Positions 1-10,130 of a stretch of DNA of 64,000 nucleotides are shown here, piece by piece. The position numbers and the translations under genes were made by a program. How positions within the stretch are numbered: position 1 is the first letter of the stretch; every line of letters begins with the position of its first letter. The DNA is taken from assembly GCA_900660155.1 (NCBI GenBank), contig CABFPE010000003.1, positions 3,906,084 through 3,970,083 on the forward strand, in the 5' to 3' direction. This stretch comes from Hofstenia miamia. Lineage: Eukaryota; Xenacoelomorpha; Acoela; Hofsteniidae. The notes below the pieces were generated by a model. It searched no databases. It saw only the letters and a list, made by a program, of their open reading frames with translations, and was not told the DNA's origin.

Positions 1-300
1 TCGAAAGGTGTTTTCCATTCATTCAACGTCTTCTCAGTCTCGTGTAATTATTACCTCAGAAGGGAGCTTGATTGGTCCAGAAAATGTGAAGTGTTGGCAA
101 TTCTTTTAAATTTTTGTAATGACTGCATACTAAAAAATTTTAAATCTTGTGCATTACTTGTTTATATTTGTTTTTGCTAGTTTCTTTTGTATTTGGGCTG
201 GGCCTGGGCTTTCTTAGATCTTAATATGGTCTTGACCTGGGTTTGGGACGAAAAGTTTGGCCTATTTGCAACTCTGGACTGAGCACAGTCATAAGAAATT
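1..300 (+). other. Possible decayed hAT transposase tail
   Basis: One forward frame near 30-110 reads a short stretch with a PENV motif (LIGPENVKCW) like the hAT C-terminal dimerisation region, where a leucine-rich strand follows a 'PENV' turn. The usual ERVFS motif is not clear and the reading stops soon afterwards. Positions 195-265 hold GGGCTGGGCCTGGG and CCTGGGTTTGGG runs of the kind found at hAT-like ends. This is a weak call and may be chance. Confidence 0.2.
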
Positions 301-357
301 CTATTAACATCCAAAAAAATTTCCGTATTTAGGCATGGAAACTAGAACTGCTTTATC

Positions 358-501
358 ATGGATTCACCATGCTCTCTTTTGAATTCTCTTGTTCATGCAG
401 AGATTACACAAATGAAAGTATTTTTTAAGTCTATCGAGCCTGATAGGTTGGAAAAGTCTTTATCTATTTTGGAAGAAGTTCTTAAACCTCTGTATGATTG
501 A
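358..501 (+). CDS. Small unrecognised ORF, 47 aa
   Basis: A short ORF runs from ATG at 358 to TGA at 499-501. Its second half is amphipathic and coding-like, with less AT-run sequence than its surroundings (for example SIEPDRLEKSLSILEEV). The protein is not recognised. It could be the last part of a larger gene or transposon reading frame, because the pyrimidine-rich stretch ending in CAG near 402 could be a splice acceptor. No neighbouring exon was found. Confidence 0.2.
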   Translation: MDSPCSLLNSLVHAEITQMKVFFKSIEPDRLEKSLSILEEVLKPLYD

Positions 502-659
502 GACATATTTTGTTTATTTTAATACATTTTTATTGTTCTTAAAACATTTATTTGCCGTTAAGAAAATTTAAGGTGTTGGGAACATTTTCTGTGTTGTTAT
601 GAATGTCTGTTTTTTGAATTTGCATTTACCCGAATTTCCATTATATTTCCATTCTATTA

Positions 660-722
660 AATGATTTCCATTTCCATAATCTAGAAATGGAATGGAATGG
701 AATGGAATTTCTATTTCCATAA
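660..722. repeat. (GGAAT)n short tract with inverted CCATT stretch
   Basis: Four GGAAT units lie at about 687-710. They are preceded by ATTTCCATT-type sequence that is their reverse complement, so the stretch can fold on itself. No gene is seen around it. Confidence 0.5.
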
Positions 723-1068
723 GGCAACTGATATATATATTAGGAGGCGGGTTAATCAGGTTTATATTTGGTTAAGTAATTCTATACTTTATTTTTAAAA
801 TTAAATGATTAAAATTATTGCAGTATTACAAAACTATATTTCTAGTCTTAATCTACATTTTTGCAATTCAAAACTATATTTCTGCATCAAAAACTATAAA
901 AAGTACTGGGAAAAACGCATCGATTCCTACATGCACTAATTCGTGTTGTCTTTGAAAAACTTTATTGCAATTAGATACATTCATTTTAAATTTACAGAGC
1001 ATTTTTATCAACAACCCTTTGGATAACTTCGTATATTTTATAGGTAAACCAGATATTATGATTGTTGG

Positions 1069-1085
1069 TATATATATATATATAT
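1069..1085. repeat. (TA)n microsatellite
   Basis: A short (TA)n tract directly followed by the 20-bp motif CACAAATAGACCCATTCGAG, which occurs inverted beside another (TA)n at 2789-2840. Confidence 0.9.
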
Positions 1086-1282
1086 CACAAATAGACCCAT
1101 TCGAGTTACTAAATACGAATACAACATATTTATATCTAAAATTGTTTATGAAAATAGATGTATTTAAATATGAAGATTCTACAGTTACTTTGTAAATATA
1201 CAGCTAAGACTGGTTAAAAACCATATAAGTTAAGAGGAAATCCAGTGCAGTTTAACCGGTTAATTACCTTGCGAAGCACAGC

Positions 1283-1350
1283 ATAAATAAATAAATAAAT
1301 AAATAAATAAATATATATATAGATAAATAGATAGATTGATAGATAGATAT
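1283..1350. repeat. Compound (AAAT)n-(TA)n-(GATA)n microsatellite
   Basis: AAAT units run into TATA and then AGAT/GATA units. The tract abuts the left end of the Tc1-like derivative that starts at about 1353. Confidence 0.9.
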
Positions 1351-1352
1351 AC

Positions 1353-1866
1353 ACAGTGCATTCCATAATTATCAACAATTCTTAAAAACTAATATACTCC
1401 TAACCAATGAAAATATAGTTTTTGGTTTTAGTGTTGTATAAACGCGGGTTCAATGCAACTGCTTATTAGTTGTGGAGGATGTTCACCCAAAAATTGAGAT
1501 TGTCCAGTATTTCTACTGAGCATCACATTCTCCCACAGCAGCTGTACGCCTCTGCAACAAACCTCAAAGCCTAAAAATGTATTCGATGCCTCAACTGTTA
1601 TGAGAATAGTGAATACGTTTCAGGAGACCTTTTGTATTGCTCATCAGAAAAAAAAGGTGGTGGAAGACCACATTTGAAAGGTGCTCTTTAAACTTCGTCT
1701 CCTTGATAGACAAACACTACTCGTTAAAGATAAAACCCATCACATGGAAAAGATTTTGAAATAATATCCCCATTCATATTAACTGACTTAGCATTGCTTT
1801 GTTTTGATCAACCAAATTGTGTTGAATATGTTATGTTTCTAAAATGATTGATAATTGTGGAATGCA
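1353..1866 (+). mobile_element. Internally deleted Tc1-like transposon
   Basis: The two ends are inverted copies: CAGTGCATTCCATAATTATC at about 1355 and its near reverse complement ending at about 1866 (ATTGATAATTGTGGAATGCA). At about 510 bp it is far shorter than a normal 1.2-1.7 kb Tc1 element. Around 1600-1690 one frame reads like the end of a Tc1 N-terminal DNA-binding region (RIVNTFQETFCIAH, then GGGRPHLK, like the family's basic GRP motif). No catalytic domain remains, so the copy is non-autonomous. Exact boundary and TA duplication are uncertain by a few bases. Confidence 0.65.
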
Positions 1867-2750
1867 TGACATGAATGTCATTTTTCCATTTATATTTGGT
1901 GCTTTGTCAACATACAAGAAATTTATATTGGCGCTTTGTCAGTAAAAAAATATTATGGTCCATTTTGCCTAAAAAACTTCATTTTTATTATACAAAAATA
2001 TTTTTACAAATACGAAGCGCATAAACTGGTTGTAAGAACAGTTTTTATCAGTTTAAAAAATCATATTTATTATATACATAAATGAATCGGGTTGGACGTT
2101 TCATTCCAAAAATCAATTAGTACAAAGCTGTATTAACACTTTCAAGAACTAAATTTGAACAAAAAGCCACTACTTAGCTAATGAAAGACGCGTAGTAAAC
2201 AAAATTAATACAACGATTCTTGTAAACTCTAAAATCATTTGAAGGTTTATTTATTATTTTTCCCTTGTGCCTTTTCATTTTTGGACGAGATTTAGAAGAC
2301 TTCATTGACCAGAAAACATGTGCTTTCATTTAAGGCATTGCAATAATAATCTATATAATTTTTTGTTCGTTTTGGGAAGGCGACAAATAAAAAAATTCAA
2401 CATATCGGATAGTTAAAACAGTAGATTGCAGCGTTGCTTACTTTCAAGTTTTTGGAGCGAAAATTCATGTTTTTTTAGTCAAGTGATTTCTAATACCTTT
2501 GTTCTTTTAAACTTTATCCATTCCTAAGTAACAAAAAATCTGAAAAAGACAAAGCGCCATATATAATTTTTTTTCGGTAAATTTTTTATAAGTTGCTCTA
2601 AAATTTGATGAAATTTTGCGAAACTTTTTTTCCTTAATCTAATATTTATTTCATAATACAAGCACACATATGTTCTCAATTCAGAGTTTTCTTGGTAATA
2701 TTAAAAAAATGGCGCTTTGTACCCTTAGAAATGCTAAATTTCTACTGAAA
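1867..2750. other. AT-rich stretch with no gene seen
   Basis: No ORF, RNA gene or paired terminal repeats could be supported here. The phrase GGCGCTTTGT(C/A) recurs at about 1930 and 2711, with AAAGCGCCATA inverted at about 2553, which hints at remains of a dispersed repeat. Confidence 0.4.
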
Positions 2751-2755
2751 TATAA

Positions 2756-2756
<1 letters not shown>

Positions 2757-2787
<31 letters not shown>

Positions 2788-2805
2788 NCTCGAATGGGTC
2801 TATTT

Positions 2806-2839
<34 letters not shown>
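2757..2839. repeat. Two (TA)n tracts flanking a 21-bp motif and an N
   Basis: (TA)n at 2757-2786 is followed by G, N (2788), the motif CTCGAATGGGTCTATTTGTG (2789-2808), then a second (TA)n. The motif is the inverse of the one at 1086-1105. The single N suggests an uncertain assembly join. Confidence 0.85.
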
Positions 2840-2841
<2 letters not shown>

Positions 2842-4318
2842 GCATAAATGGCATTAAAATTTCCATCCATTTTCAGTTTTGTGAATAGTTCGAGCAGAAA
2901 TTCAAATATAAAAGCTCTATAATAAAGCAATCTGACTAATAATTATAGTGAGAACGCAGTGTGAAACCGGCATATGCTATTATTCTATTAATAATTAAAT
3001 GTGAATGAACAAAAGTATATCAATTAATGAAAAATTCTTTTCAACGGACGAAAATATTAAATTTATTCTTTTATAGCAAGCTGTCTGCTTCAAAGCTTTT
3101 AACACACAAAGAAGAGAAATGTGTTTACCTATATCTTAAAATTTGTAAATTGGATCACCTAGTGGAATACAATATATTCAGCTTCATTGTGAGAGACAGC
3201 ATTCTGAGTTTATTCAAAAATCTATAGAGGCATATATATTTTCAATATTTTCAGTCTTAATATTTTCTCATTTTATATTCCAGAATTTTATCAAAATTCT
3301 TTTAATAGACTTGATCAACATTTGGCCTCAATTTCATTGGCCTGAAACGTCGAACCATCAAACCCCATCTATGAAGGTTATGTTGTCTTGAATATAAATT
3401 CTGGCTGCCTAGGACATCCATGGAAACAGTTTAAAATATAAATCTTACAAGGACTTAATTATTTTAAGGCAATGTTCTTCTAACATCTCTCACAATTAAG
3501 AATGTGAAATCAAAAATCTATTATCATAATTTATACTTTGCAACAATTCTAGCAAATTCCAAATTCTCAATGTAAAATATCTTTTTCTATTTTACGTAAT
3601 AATGAGCTTGACCTTTTGTACATATTTTTGCTTTCACATTGTAATTAATTTAATTTGGCTTGATAACCCGTCAAACTTCGAAATCCCAGGGAAAAATTGA
3701 CCCGGTGACCTGGATGACCCGTCAAAAAATTATTTACCAGGAGACCAGATTGCAACTTTTCTACTTAATGCTGGCAAGTACCTCAAAAATTTCTGCATTG
3801 CCTGCTATAGACGTTGGTGTAATCCCTTTGTTTTTAAATTTTAGCAAAGTTAATTCTCATACTTTTAATACTAGTTTTGATTCAATGAATATATAATGAA
3901 TGTTATCTAGAATTTATTGCGAGAAATCAAATTACATCAAAACTTCAATTTTTTTCAGTAGCAGCTGTCAGTTGTTATCATCCAATATGCAACTAATGAA
4001 AGAAATTTAATCTTTAAAGTATCAGTTGGGACACCCCGCTAGGAAAACAAAAGTTAATTTGTGTTTCTCTCTATATATGAGAACAGTTTAATTATGCTTG
4101 ATGGAAATTACCTATTACTAGATTTCCCAGAGAAGTCCTTTATTCAAAACAATTTTTAACATATAATTTCAAGTGCATTTTAGTTTTTCCAATAGTTACT
4201 AATGATAGATTTAATAGCACTCCAAAAATACACATTCAATATTTACATAGTTAATTATAAAACTCATTTGGTGATTTGCAATGAATAGTTAAAATATATT
4301 ATTCATAATCGTTTGAGA
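2840..4318. other. AT-rich stretch with no gene seen
   Basis: ORFs here are short and have no recognisable protein. At 3660-3740 there are several GACCCGTCAA and ACCCGGTGACC phrases, similar in style to GGGTC-rich hAT-type non-autonomous elements, but no paired ends were found. Confidence 0.4.
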
Positions 4319-4319
4319 A

Positions 4320-4323
4320 ATAT

Positions 4324-4354
<31 letters not shown>
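4320..4354. repeat. (TA)n microsatellite
   Basis: (TA)n interrupted once by AA. Confidence 0.9.
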
Positions 4355-5691
4355 ATATCTGTTTTAGTAATTTTCAAGAATATTGGGAGGAACATGCTAT
4401 TTATAATTTGCAAAATAGATATCATTTTCATATACAACAGTTAAATATGGCTAGACATTTGTTTGCGTACTCAGACATATGTACAATTAATTTGAATAGC
4501 TGACATAGGCCAGCTACCATAGCATTAGAATCAAAAGTCAAACATAGTTTACAGAAAGTTTGCAACTCATAATAAAGCAACAAAAGAAAAATTTTCTTTG
4601 CTTAAAATAGGTAGCTTTCAATTAACCAAAATGTTGCAATATTTTGCAAAATATTTCAATATTATATTGCCAGCAAGCTCATGTTGCAATAAATTTATTT
4701 TGAAGTTTTTGTATTGCAATATTATGGCAATACATTATTGCAAGGCCCCACTTCATTACTATATTAATTAGTAGCGTTCAGACCTACAACTTTGTTCACA
4801 AATTTTCGAATTTAATAAGGTTATCAGCAAAAGTTGTAAGTGTGAACGCAAAACAACTTCGTTGTCAACAAGTTTTCAAAATTAAATTGATTCTACTTTG
4901 GCTGATAGCTTTTGGCGAGATAATGAGGTTGTCAACAAAGTTCCAAGTGTGAACGCGAAAAAACTTTGTTGTGAACTTTTCAAAATAAATTCTGAGTGTA
5001 TCATAGACGAAAGAATAATTAAATAAGCAGCTTATACTTAAATTTATTTCTTCCGGTGGGCATGCGAAGGGATAGCATTTACTAAATGCTAGTGCACCTG
5101 ATACATTTTCACATTATTCACTCTTAAAAATCATGTGATTAATGAATTGATAAAGAAACGCAATTGATGGAACCATGGACCTCTGTAAATTTTAGTCAGC
5201 GTTCAACTTGTGGCCATTGATGAAAGCGTCTTTATTGGCTTAGAGAACTGTTTTAAACTATAATAATAAAATATCTAAACTAAATATGATTGCACGATTC
5301 AAGTCAGGCAAATTTAACATTAAATATATTAAAAAGAAAACATTATTTATATTTGGAAATCTTTTGTAAATTTTTTTACGTCGGCACTGCGACCGTTCAT
5401 TAAATTTTTTTAAATGATTTGATATCAAGCAATTAAAGGTTTTTCGAGAAGCACATTTAAAATATAAATCACAACCACAATTTGTATAAATTGTTTCTAA
5501 AAATGAAGGAACATTCTTCTTCTTCTCACAAATAATGAAATATTGATAAAAAATATTGCTTCCAGGTGTCAGAATCTTTGTGAAAATGGATTCTTTGTAA
5601 TTTCATCAAAAACTTGAAAAAAATAAATGACGAGACAAAATGAAATAAACTTCCCTCAAAAGTTCATAGGTAGTAGGAGACTGAGCATAGA

Positions 5692-6265
5692 TTAAATATC
5701 ATAAAGAGAGCTATCAGAGGAATATCTTGGATTTTTAATACTTTTAATCAAATTCAAATTGATCAACTCCAAATGTCGTGGATGGGTTGTAGCGAGATTT
5801 GAAATGCATTTAATAGCATTTTCATATTCAATAAATTCCATATCAGTGCTTTCCAAACGCGAATCAACTAAGTAACTCAAATGTGCTAATATTTCCAAAA
5901 TTTGAGTGACATTGGAAACAGTTTTTCCACATAAGTGACTGAACTTTGAATAAGAGACGTCTTTATTAATCAATGAACGCCTTAAATATAAATTCATCAT
6001 GATCAGAATAAAGAATTAAAAATGATTCAATATGAATCATGCCATTTTGCAAAATGTGCTTTGCCAACACCAGATTTACTTCATGCATGAAATGTATGGA
6101 CCCCGAGGGCAAAGTTTGTTTCTCAAACTTGCTATAAAGTTCATGAATGGAAGAAAAATTATCTTCATTAAGAAAACTTTCGTTTTTTGCTTCCATCGCG
6201 TTTGCACATGATCTAATTACTATATATATCAATATTCTGTAATGTATTAACACTAGAAGTACCAT
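5692..6265 (-). pseudogene. Probable transposase remnant, two overlapping frames
   Basis: Two open frames, 6265-5966 (99 aa) and 6000-5692 (102 aa), overlap in different phases. They look like one protein broken by a frameshift near 5966-6000. The residues are coding-like, for example IHELYSKFEKQTLPSG and KTVSNVTQILEILAHLSYL, and the base mixture is less AT-biased than the flanks. Neither piece is recognised. Their position inside the inverted-repeat element, on the same strand as the THAP-like domain, suggests the C-terminal part of its transposase. A MITE insertion at 6247-6497 truncates the frame on its upstream side. Confidence 0.4.
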
Positions 6266-6374
6266 TAATCCTTGATATTCATTTTACATGCAGCATTTCA
6301 ATTAAAAAATTATGTAAAAGATTTAAAAAAAATTTGCTTATGGAAATTCAAATAGATTATCGATATTTTTAAAA

Positions 6375-6410
<36 letters not shown>

Positions 6411-6497
6411 CTGCTGTTGTTTTTAATGAATGCATACGCAAGTAAACAAAATTTTAATTTGAGTCAATTTTGACACATTTGGTGCTTATAGTGTTAA
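6247..6497. mobile_element. piggyBac-like MITE, 251 bp, TTAA-flanked
   Basis: Left end TTAACACTAGAAGTACC at 6247 pairs with the inverse of TTAACACTATAAGCACC ending at 6497. TTAA on both sides is the piggyBac superfamily target duplication, and the CACTAGAA-type terminus is close to known piggyBac ends. The interior has no ORF and holds a (TA)n tract at 6379-6409. It is nested in the THAP-domain transposon. Confidence 0.75.
6379..6409. repeat. (TA)n microsatellite inside the MITE
   Basis: (TA)n of about 31 bp in the middle of the TTAA-flanked MITE. Confidence 0.9.
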
Positions 6498-6910
6498 GAA
6501 TTCATGTAATAGGTTTAAATAAAAATTGACTGTCAAGATTTAAATAACTAATACTATATCGAGTTTCTATGATAATAAAAATATTGCTTAAAAACGGGTT
6601 CTTATTTAATAGAATTTTATTTTTTTAAAAAGAATACAAAAAATATTTAGCCTATGATGCATCTACACATTTAATTATCAATAATTCAATCAAGTCATTC
6701 ATTTAGATTAAAAATATAAAATCTAATCCTAAATAATGAATTATTCATGTTTTGTTTGGAAATATAAGCTGACATGCAAATATATTGGCTAGCAATGCAT
6801 ATATCAAATTAAGTTTACAAAACGATTTATTTTCAATTAAAAATAAAATAAATTCCTACCTTAGGTTTTCCCGATTTTTCATTGAAGCTGATAGGTAAGG
6901 TGGCAAATTT

Positions 6911-7177
6911 TTAAATAGTTTTAGGCATTGATTGTTCAAAATTTGCGTAGGACGCTTTTATTTGATCTTGTGACAAAATCATGGATTGTGAAATGTCTTG
7001 AATACACCCGTGAATGCATTGTGGGAATAAAATTTTTCTTGGTATTTTCTTTATGCATTTTTCTTCAATTGGGGTTTTAGGAAATGAATGAAAAGTAATA
7101 GGATTGCACTTCTCTACAGATGCATAACCAGATTTACATCTGGTACGCAACATTTTTAAACCATCTTTGCTAAGCAA
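6911..7177 (-). CDS. THAP-like zinc-finger domain, transposase N-terminus
   Basis: An 88-aa reading frame with the core of a THAP DNA-binding domain: CKSGY near residue 14, then ITFHSFPKTP, which matches the conserved FHxFP motif, then EEKCIKKIPRKILFPQ, where families usually have W in place of the first C. THAP domains are C2CH zinc fingers that bind DNA. The first cysteine pair and the closing C-x2-H are not intact here. The frame lies 540 bp inside the right end of the inverted-repeat element, as expected for the N-terminus of a minus-strand transposase. Downstream exons would lie toward 5692. Confidence 0.5.
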   Translation of the reverse strand: MLSKDGLKMLRTRCKSGYASVEKCNPITFHSFPKTPIEEKCIKKIPRKILFPQCIHGCIQDISQSMILSQDQIKASYANFEQSMPKTI

Positions 7178-7500
7178 ACGCTGACTAATGAGTCACTAGG
7201 AGTAATAAAATGCAGCGCGTAGACACATAATTATTAGTCCATGAGTGGCCACAACTTGAATGCTCAGTGAGCATCAGCGTTGATTGGTTCCCATCCATGT
7301 TTACAGAGATCCATGGATGGAACTCATTGGAGAAGGCATTGCTTATGAAATACAAGCGTTGAGAGCTTAACATTAATAACATACACATTAAAGAGTACAA
7401 CAATGAACGCTTTTGACAATATAGAAGATAAATTAAATCTAGAAACCCATGATGACAAACAAATATTTGCTTATTAAAATCTAATATCAACCATTAAATG

Positions 7501-7522
7501 TATATATATATATATATATATA
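7501..7522. repeat. (TA)n microsatellite
   Basis: (TA)n of 22 bp inside the right arm of the THAP-domain transposon. Confidence 0.9.
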
Positions 7523-7762
7523 CTGCTTTTTTGATAAATAAACGAAATCATTTAACAGACCTTAATTTAGAATTTGAATGTATTGATTTTGAAAATTTTA
7601 ATTCTTCATAAAAATAAATTGTGAACAAAGTTGTAAGTCTGATTGCCATAAAACTTTGTTGTGAATTTTAATTTCCAAAAAATTGCGAACAAAGTTTTAG
7701 GTCTAAACGCTACATAAGAGGATTAATTGTTTTAACAGGTTTTGAATAGGAATATATTAAGA

Positions 7763-9377
7763 TACAGTACTGGAAAAAAGAATTCGCCCACCCATGATTT
7801 GTCATAAATATTTCTAAGAAAATGTTTTTTTAAATTAGATTTGGTGTTGCAGAAAGAGGAATTCATCAATATTTAGACCTTACTTTAAATCTTAAGGAGA
7901 AATGCTACAATAATTTTAGATAGCTAATCTTTTCTTGGAAAAATGTGTTCGGCCACTTCAGACCAAATCAGAGAATCTGTAAAAAAATTGTCATTGGTTG
8001 AGCTTTTTTCAGTCTATTTATATTGAAAATGTCTATTAACAGTCTTTCTTCGCCATATATGATGTTTAGTTACGTACCTCTGGCCATCCGGGAGTTTATT
8101 ATCTCCAAATATTTGGAAGGGGTGAGTAATAAAGCCCGAATTGTAGAATGACCTCGAAGTACTGTCGGGGATATCATTAGACGTTTCACTTCTGAAAACA
8201 TCATTGCCCCAAGCCAAAATCCGGAAGACCAAAGAAGACCTCCAAAACTTCCCAATCAGCTCTTGTGTGCCTTTCAAAGCGAAATCCCTGCAAGACATCA
8301 GAGGAACTTCTCAAAGAAATGGCTGATGGTCACCTCGTGACCGCAAGAACTGTGCGAAACATCCTGAAAAAGTACTCAATTGGGATTTCGTGACACCCAG
8401 AAAGTAATTCTTAACATCAAAGCAAAGGTTACGCCAGGTGAGATGGGCCAATTTAATGCGAGACAATTCATCTGAACATTGATCTAATGTTATATTTTCA
8501 GATGAGTCAAGATTTGAGCTATACTCATCAAAAAGAATGTTGATAAAGGGACAACTGAGCAGAAGTTCAGATTCTTACCTTAATTTACCATGGGGACCAT
8601 GAAGCATGGTGGGAAGTCTGTAATGGCATGGGATGCAATATGGAAGTGTGGCTTTCGCAAGATTGTTCATATCACTGGTGCTCTCCGAATCTCTTAATAC
8701 ATTCGGATTCTAGAAAAGGAATTCTTGTTACTCCTTACAAGTAATTCAATATATCAGCAGGATAGTGCTCCATGTCATACCTGAAATGAAATGAAAAACT
8801 TCTTCCACAATAATGGGGTTGCTATCCTTGCTGACTGGCCCGACCAATCTCCACACTTTAACATTATCGAAAATATGTGGAAAGAGGTCAAATATCAATT
8901 AGACAGCATACTCTTTACACTAAAGAAGAGCTGTAGACCGCAATAAAACAGAATATTATGCAATTCTCAACAGCTTTATTGAAAGACTTTTTGCTTCAAT
9001 CCCTGATCGCATAGAAGCTGTTATTCGCTCAAAGGGACGCCCTAAAACATATTAAAAGATATAATTTTGTTGCTAAGTGCTTATATTGCATTAATTATTC
9101 ATTTATGTATTTTATTTTGAATTTACTTTTTTCAGATTTGCTTATATTTATTTAAATTTTTTCAGGTGGCCGAATACATTTTTCCAATACAAGTTTTCTA
9201 ATTTTGATTAAAAATTAATAGCCAATTGTTCTTCTGCATATTTTATGGTATTAGACATACAGATTTTCCTTTCTCAATCAATGTAACACTTAGTTATAAT
9301 CTTAGGCACACTATCCAATGAACGTTAATTATTTATTCACAATAGCAAAGTGGTCGAATACATATTTCCAGTACAAT
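7763..9377. mobile_element. Tc1-like transposon with IR/DR ends
   Basis: The element begins after TA at 7763-7764 with CAGTACTGGAAAAAAGAATT and ends near 9377 with the inverse of TTGTACTGGAAATATGTATT. Each end also has an inner copy of the same motif: TTGGAAAAATGTGTTCGGCC at about 7936, and the inverse at 9162-9190 (GTGGCCGAATACATTTTTCC). Outer and inner motifs are about 170-185 bp apart on both sides. This is the IR/DR arrangement known from Tc1-type elements such as Sleeping Beauty. Length 1.6 kb is normal. The transposase between them is dead. Confidence 0.85.
8040..9055 (+). pseudogene. Tc1-like transposase, inactivated
   Basis: Read across several frames and stops, the plus strand gives the Tc1 transposase in order. 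An N-terminal helix-turn-helix part comes first (PLAIREFIISKYLEG, then a TVGDIIRRFTSEN segment). The catalytic core follows, with SVMAWDAIWKCG near 8620, QQDSAPCHT near 8757 containing the second catalytic Asp, and DWPDQSPHFNIIENMWKEVK near 8838 containing the third acidic residue. Many in-frame stops (for example before KSTQLGF and after IFR) show it cannot make protein. It lies squarely between the IR/DR ends. Confidence 0.85.
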
Positions 9378-9389
9378 ATCTTCAATCTA

Positions 9390-10130
9390 TATTGTTAGAG
9401 AAGCACATATCACAATTGCGAACAATCGTAGAAAAACTTTTTTAGTATATAGAGATAAGATAATATTATTAATATTGAGCGCTTAAAGCTTCAAGTTTAA
9501 CAGATTAATAATTTGCTTTTCCAGTTCTAAAAATAACTTTCAGGTGGGGAATAACTAAAACACATTTTTCTATGGCTTTTGCAGTTGCTTATAGTAAACT
9601 TCAAAAACATTTGTTAACCATGAATGCACTAATTTTTCGATGATTACAATAAAACAGATATGCATAATATTTACACATCAAACGAATACTGGAACTACAT
9701 ATCTACAATCAGCGGACAAAACAAAATATCTCAGAAAAAACTTACTTTGAAAAAAAGCTACTTTAAAGTTTCTAAAATTACATTTTTAATAACCTCACTG
9801 ATTTCTATGCCGTGTTCGTATTTGGAGACGAACGAAGGAGAATCATGGAATTTTGGCGAGGATTTTTTGTCCATCCTCCCTTTATGTGATCACAAATCAA
9901 TATCAATATAGTGTAGTCACAAGCAGTCGCTTTTACTAATCAATATGATGCTATGTTTAATATGAATCTGAAGATATTTGTGTCCTAAAGATCACTGTAG
10001 TATATAATATTATAATATATAGTAATCTTGGATGAATACATTGATTTGCATAAGAAATTCTCATTTCAATTGCATAATCATAAAGCAGTATCTCATGTTT
10101 TCTACGGGGAATGAATATTTTACTTTCTGT
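9390..10130. other. AT-rich stretch with no gene seen
   Basis: One 83-codon ORF at 9660-9911 has no recognisable domain and no splice or promoter support, so it is not called as a gene. Confidence 0.4.

Larger units (their letters stand above)
4771..7713 (-). mobile_element. THAP-domain DNA transposon, about 2.9 kb
   Basis: The ends are 31-bp inverted repeats: GTAGCGTTCAGACCTACAAC at 4771 and the inverse of GTAGCGTTTAGACCTAAAAC at 7713. Inside each end a module (AACAAAGTT ... GTGAACGC ... AACTTTGTTGTGAA) is repeated at about 4800-4880, 4929-4985 and 7617-7700. Further inverted similarity joins 5160-5230 with 7230-7325. The minus strand carries a THAP-like reading frame near the right end and other coding-like pieces at 5692-6265. 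THAP domains are known in P-element and Kolobok transposases, so this is probably one of those groups; the superfamily is not settled. ATTAATTA lies just left of the left end and ATTAATTG lies 8 bp beyond the right end, so a target duplication is only suggested. A piggyBac-like MITE is nested at 6247-6497. Confidence 0.6.

Noticed and set aside
7185-7490. 101-codon minus-strand ORF at the right arm of the THAP transposon
   Set aside because: It overlaps the inverted-repeat arm and hairpin sequence (CCATCCATG...CATGGATGG) and has no recognised domain.
8014-8298. Minus-strand ORFs opposite the Tc1 transposase
   Set aside because: Shadows of the plus-strand transposase.
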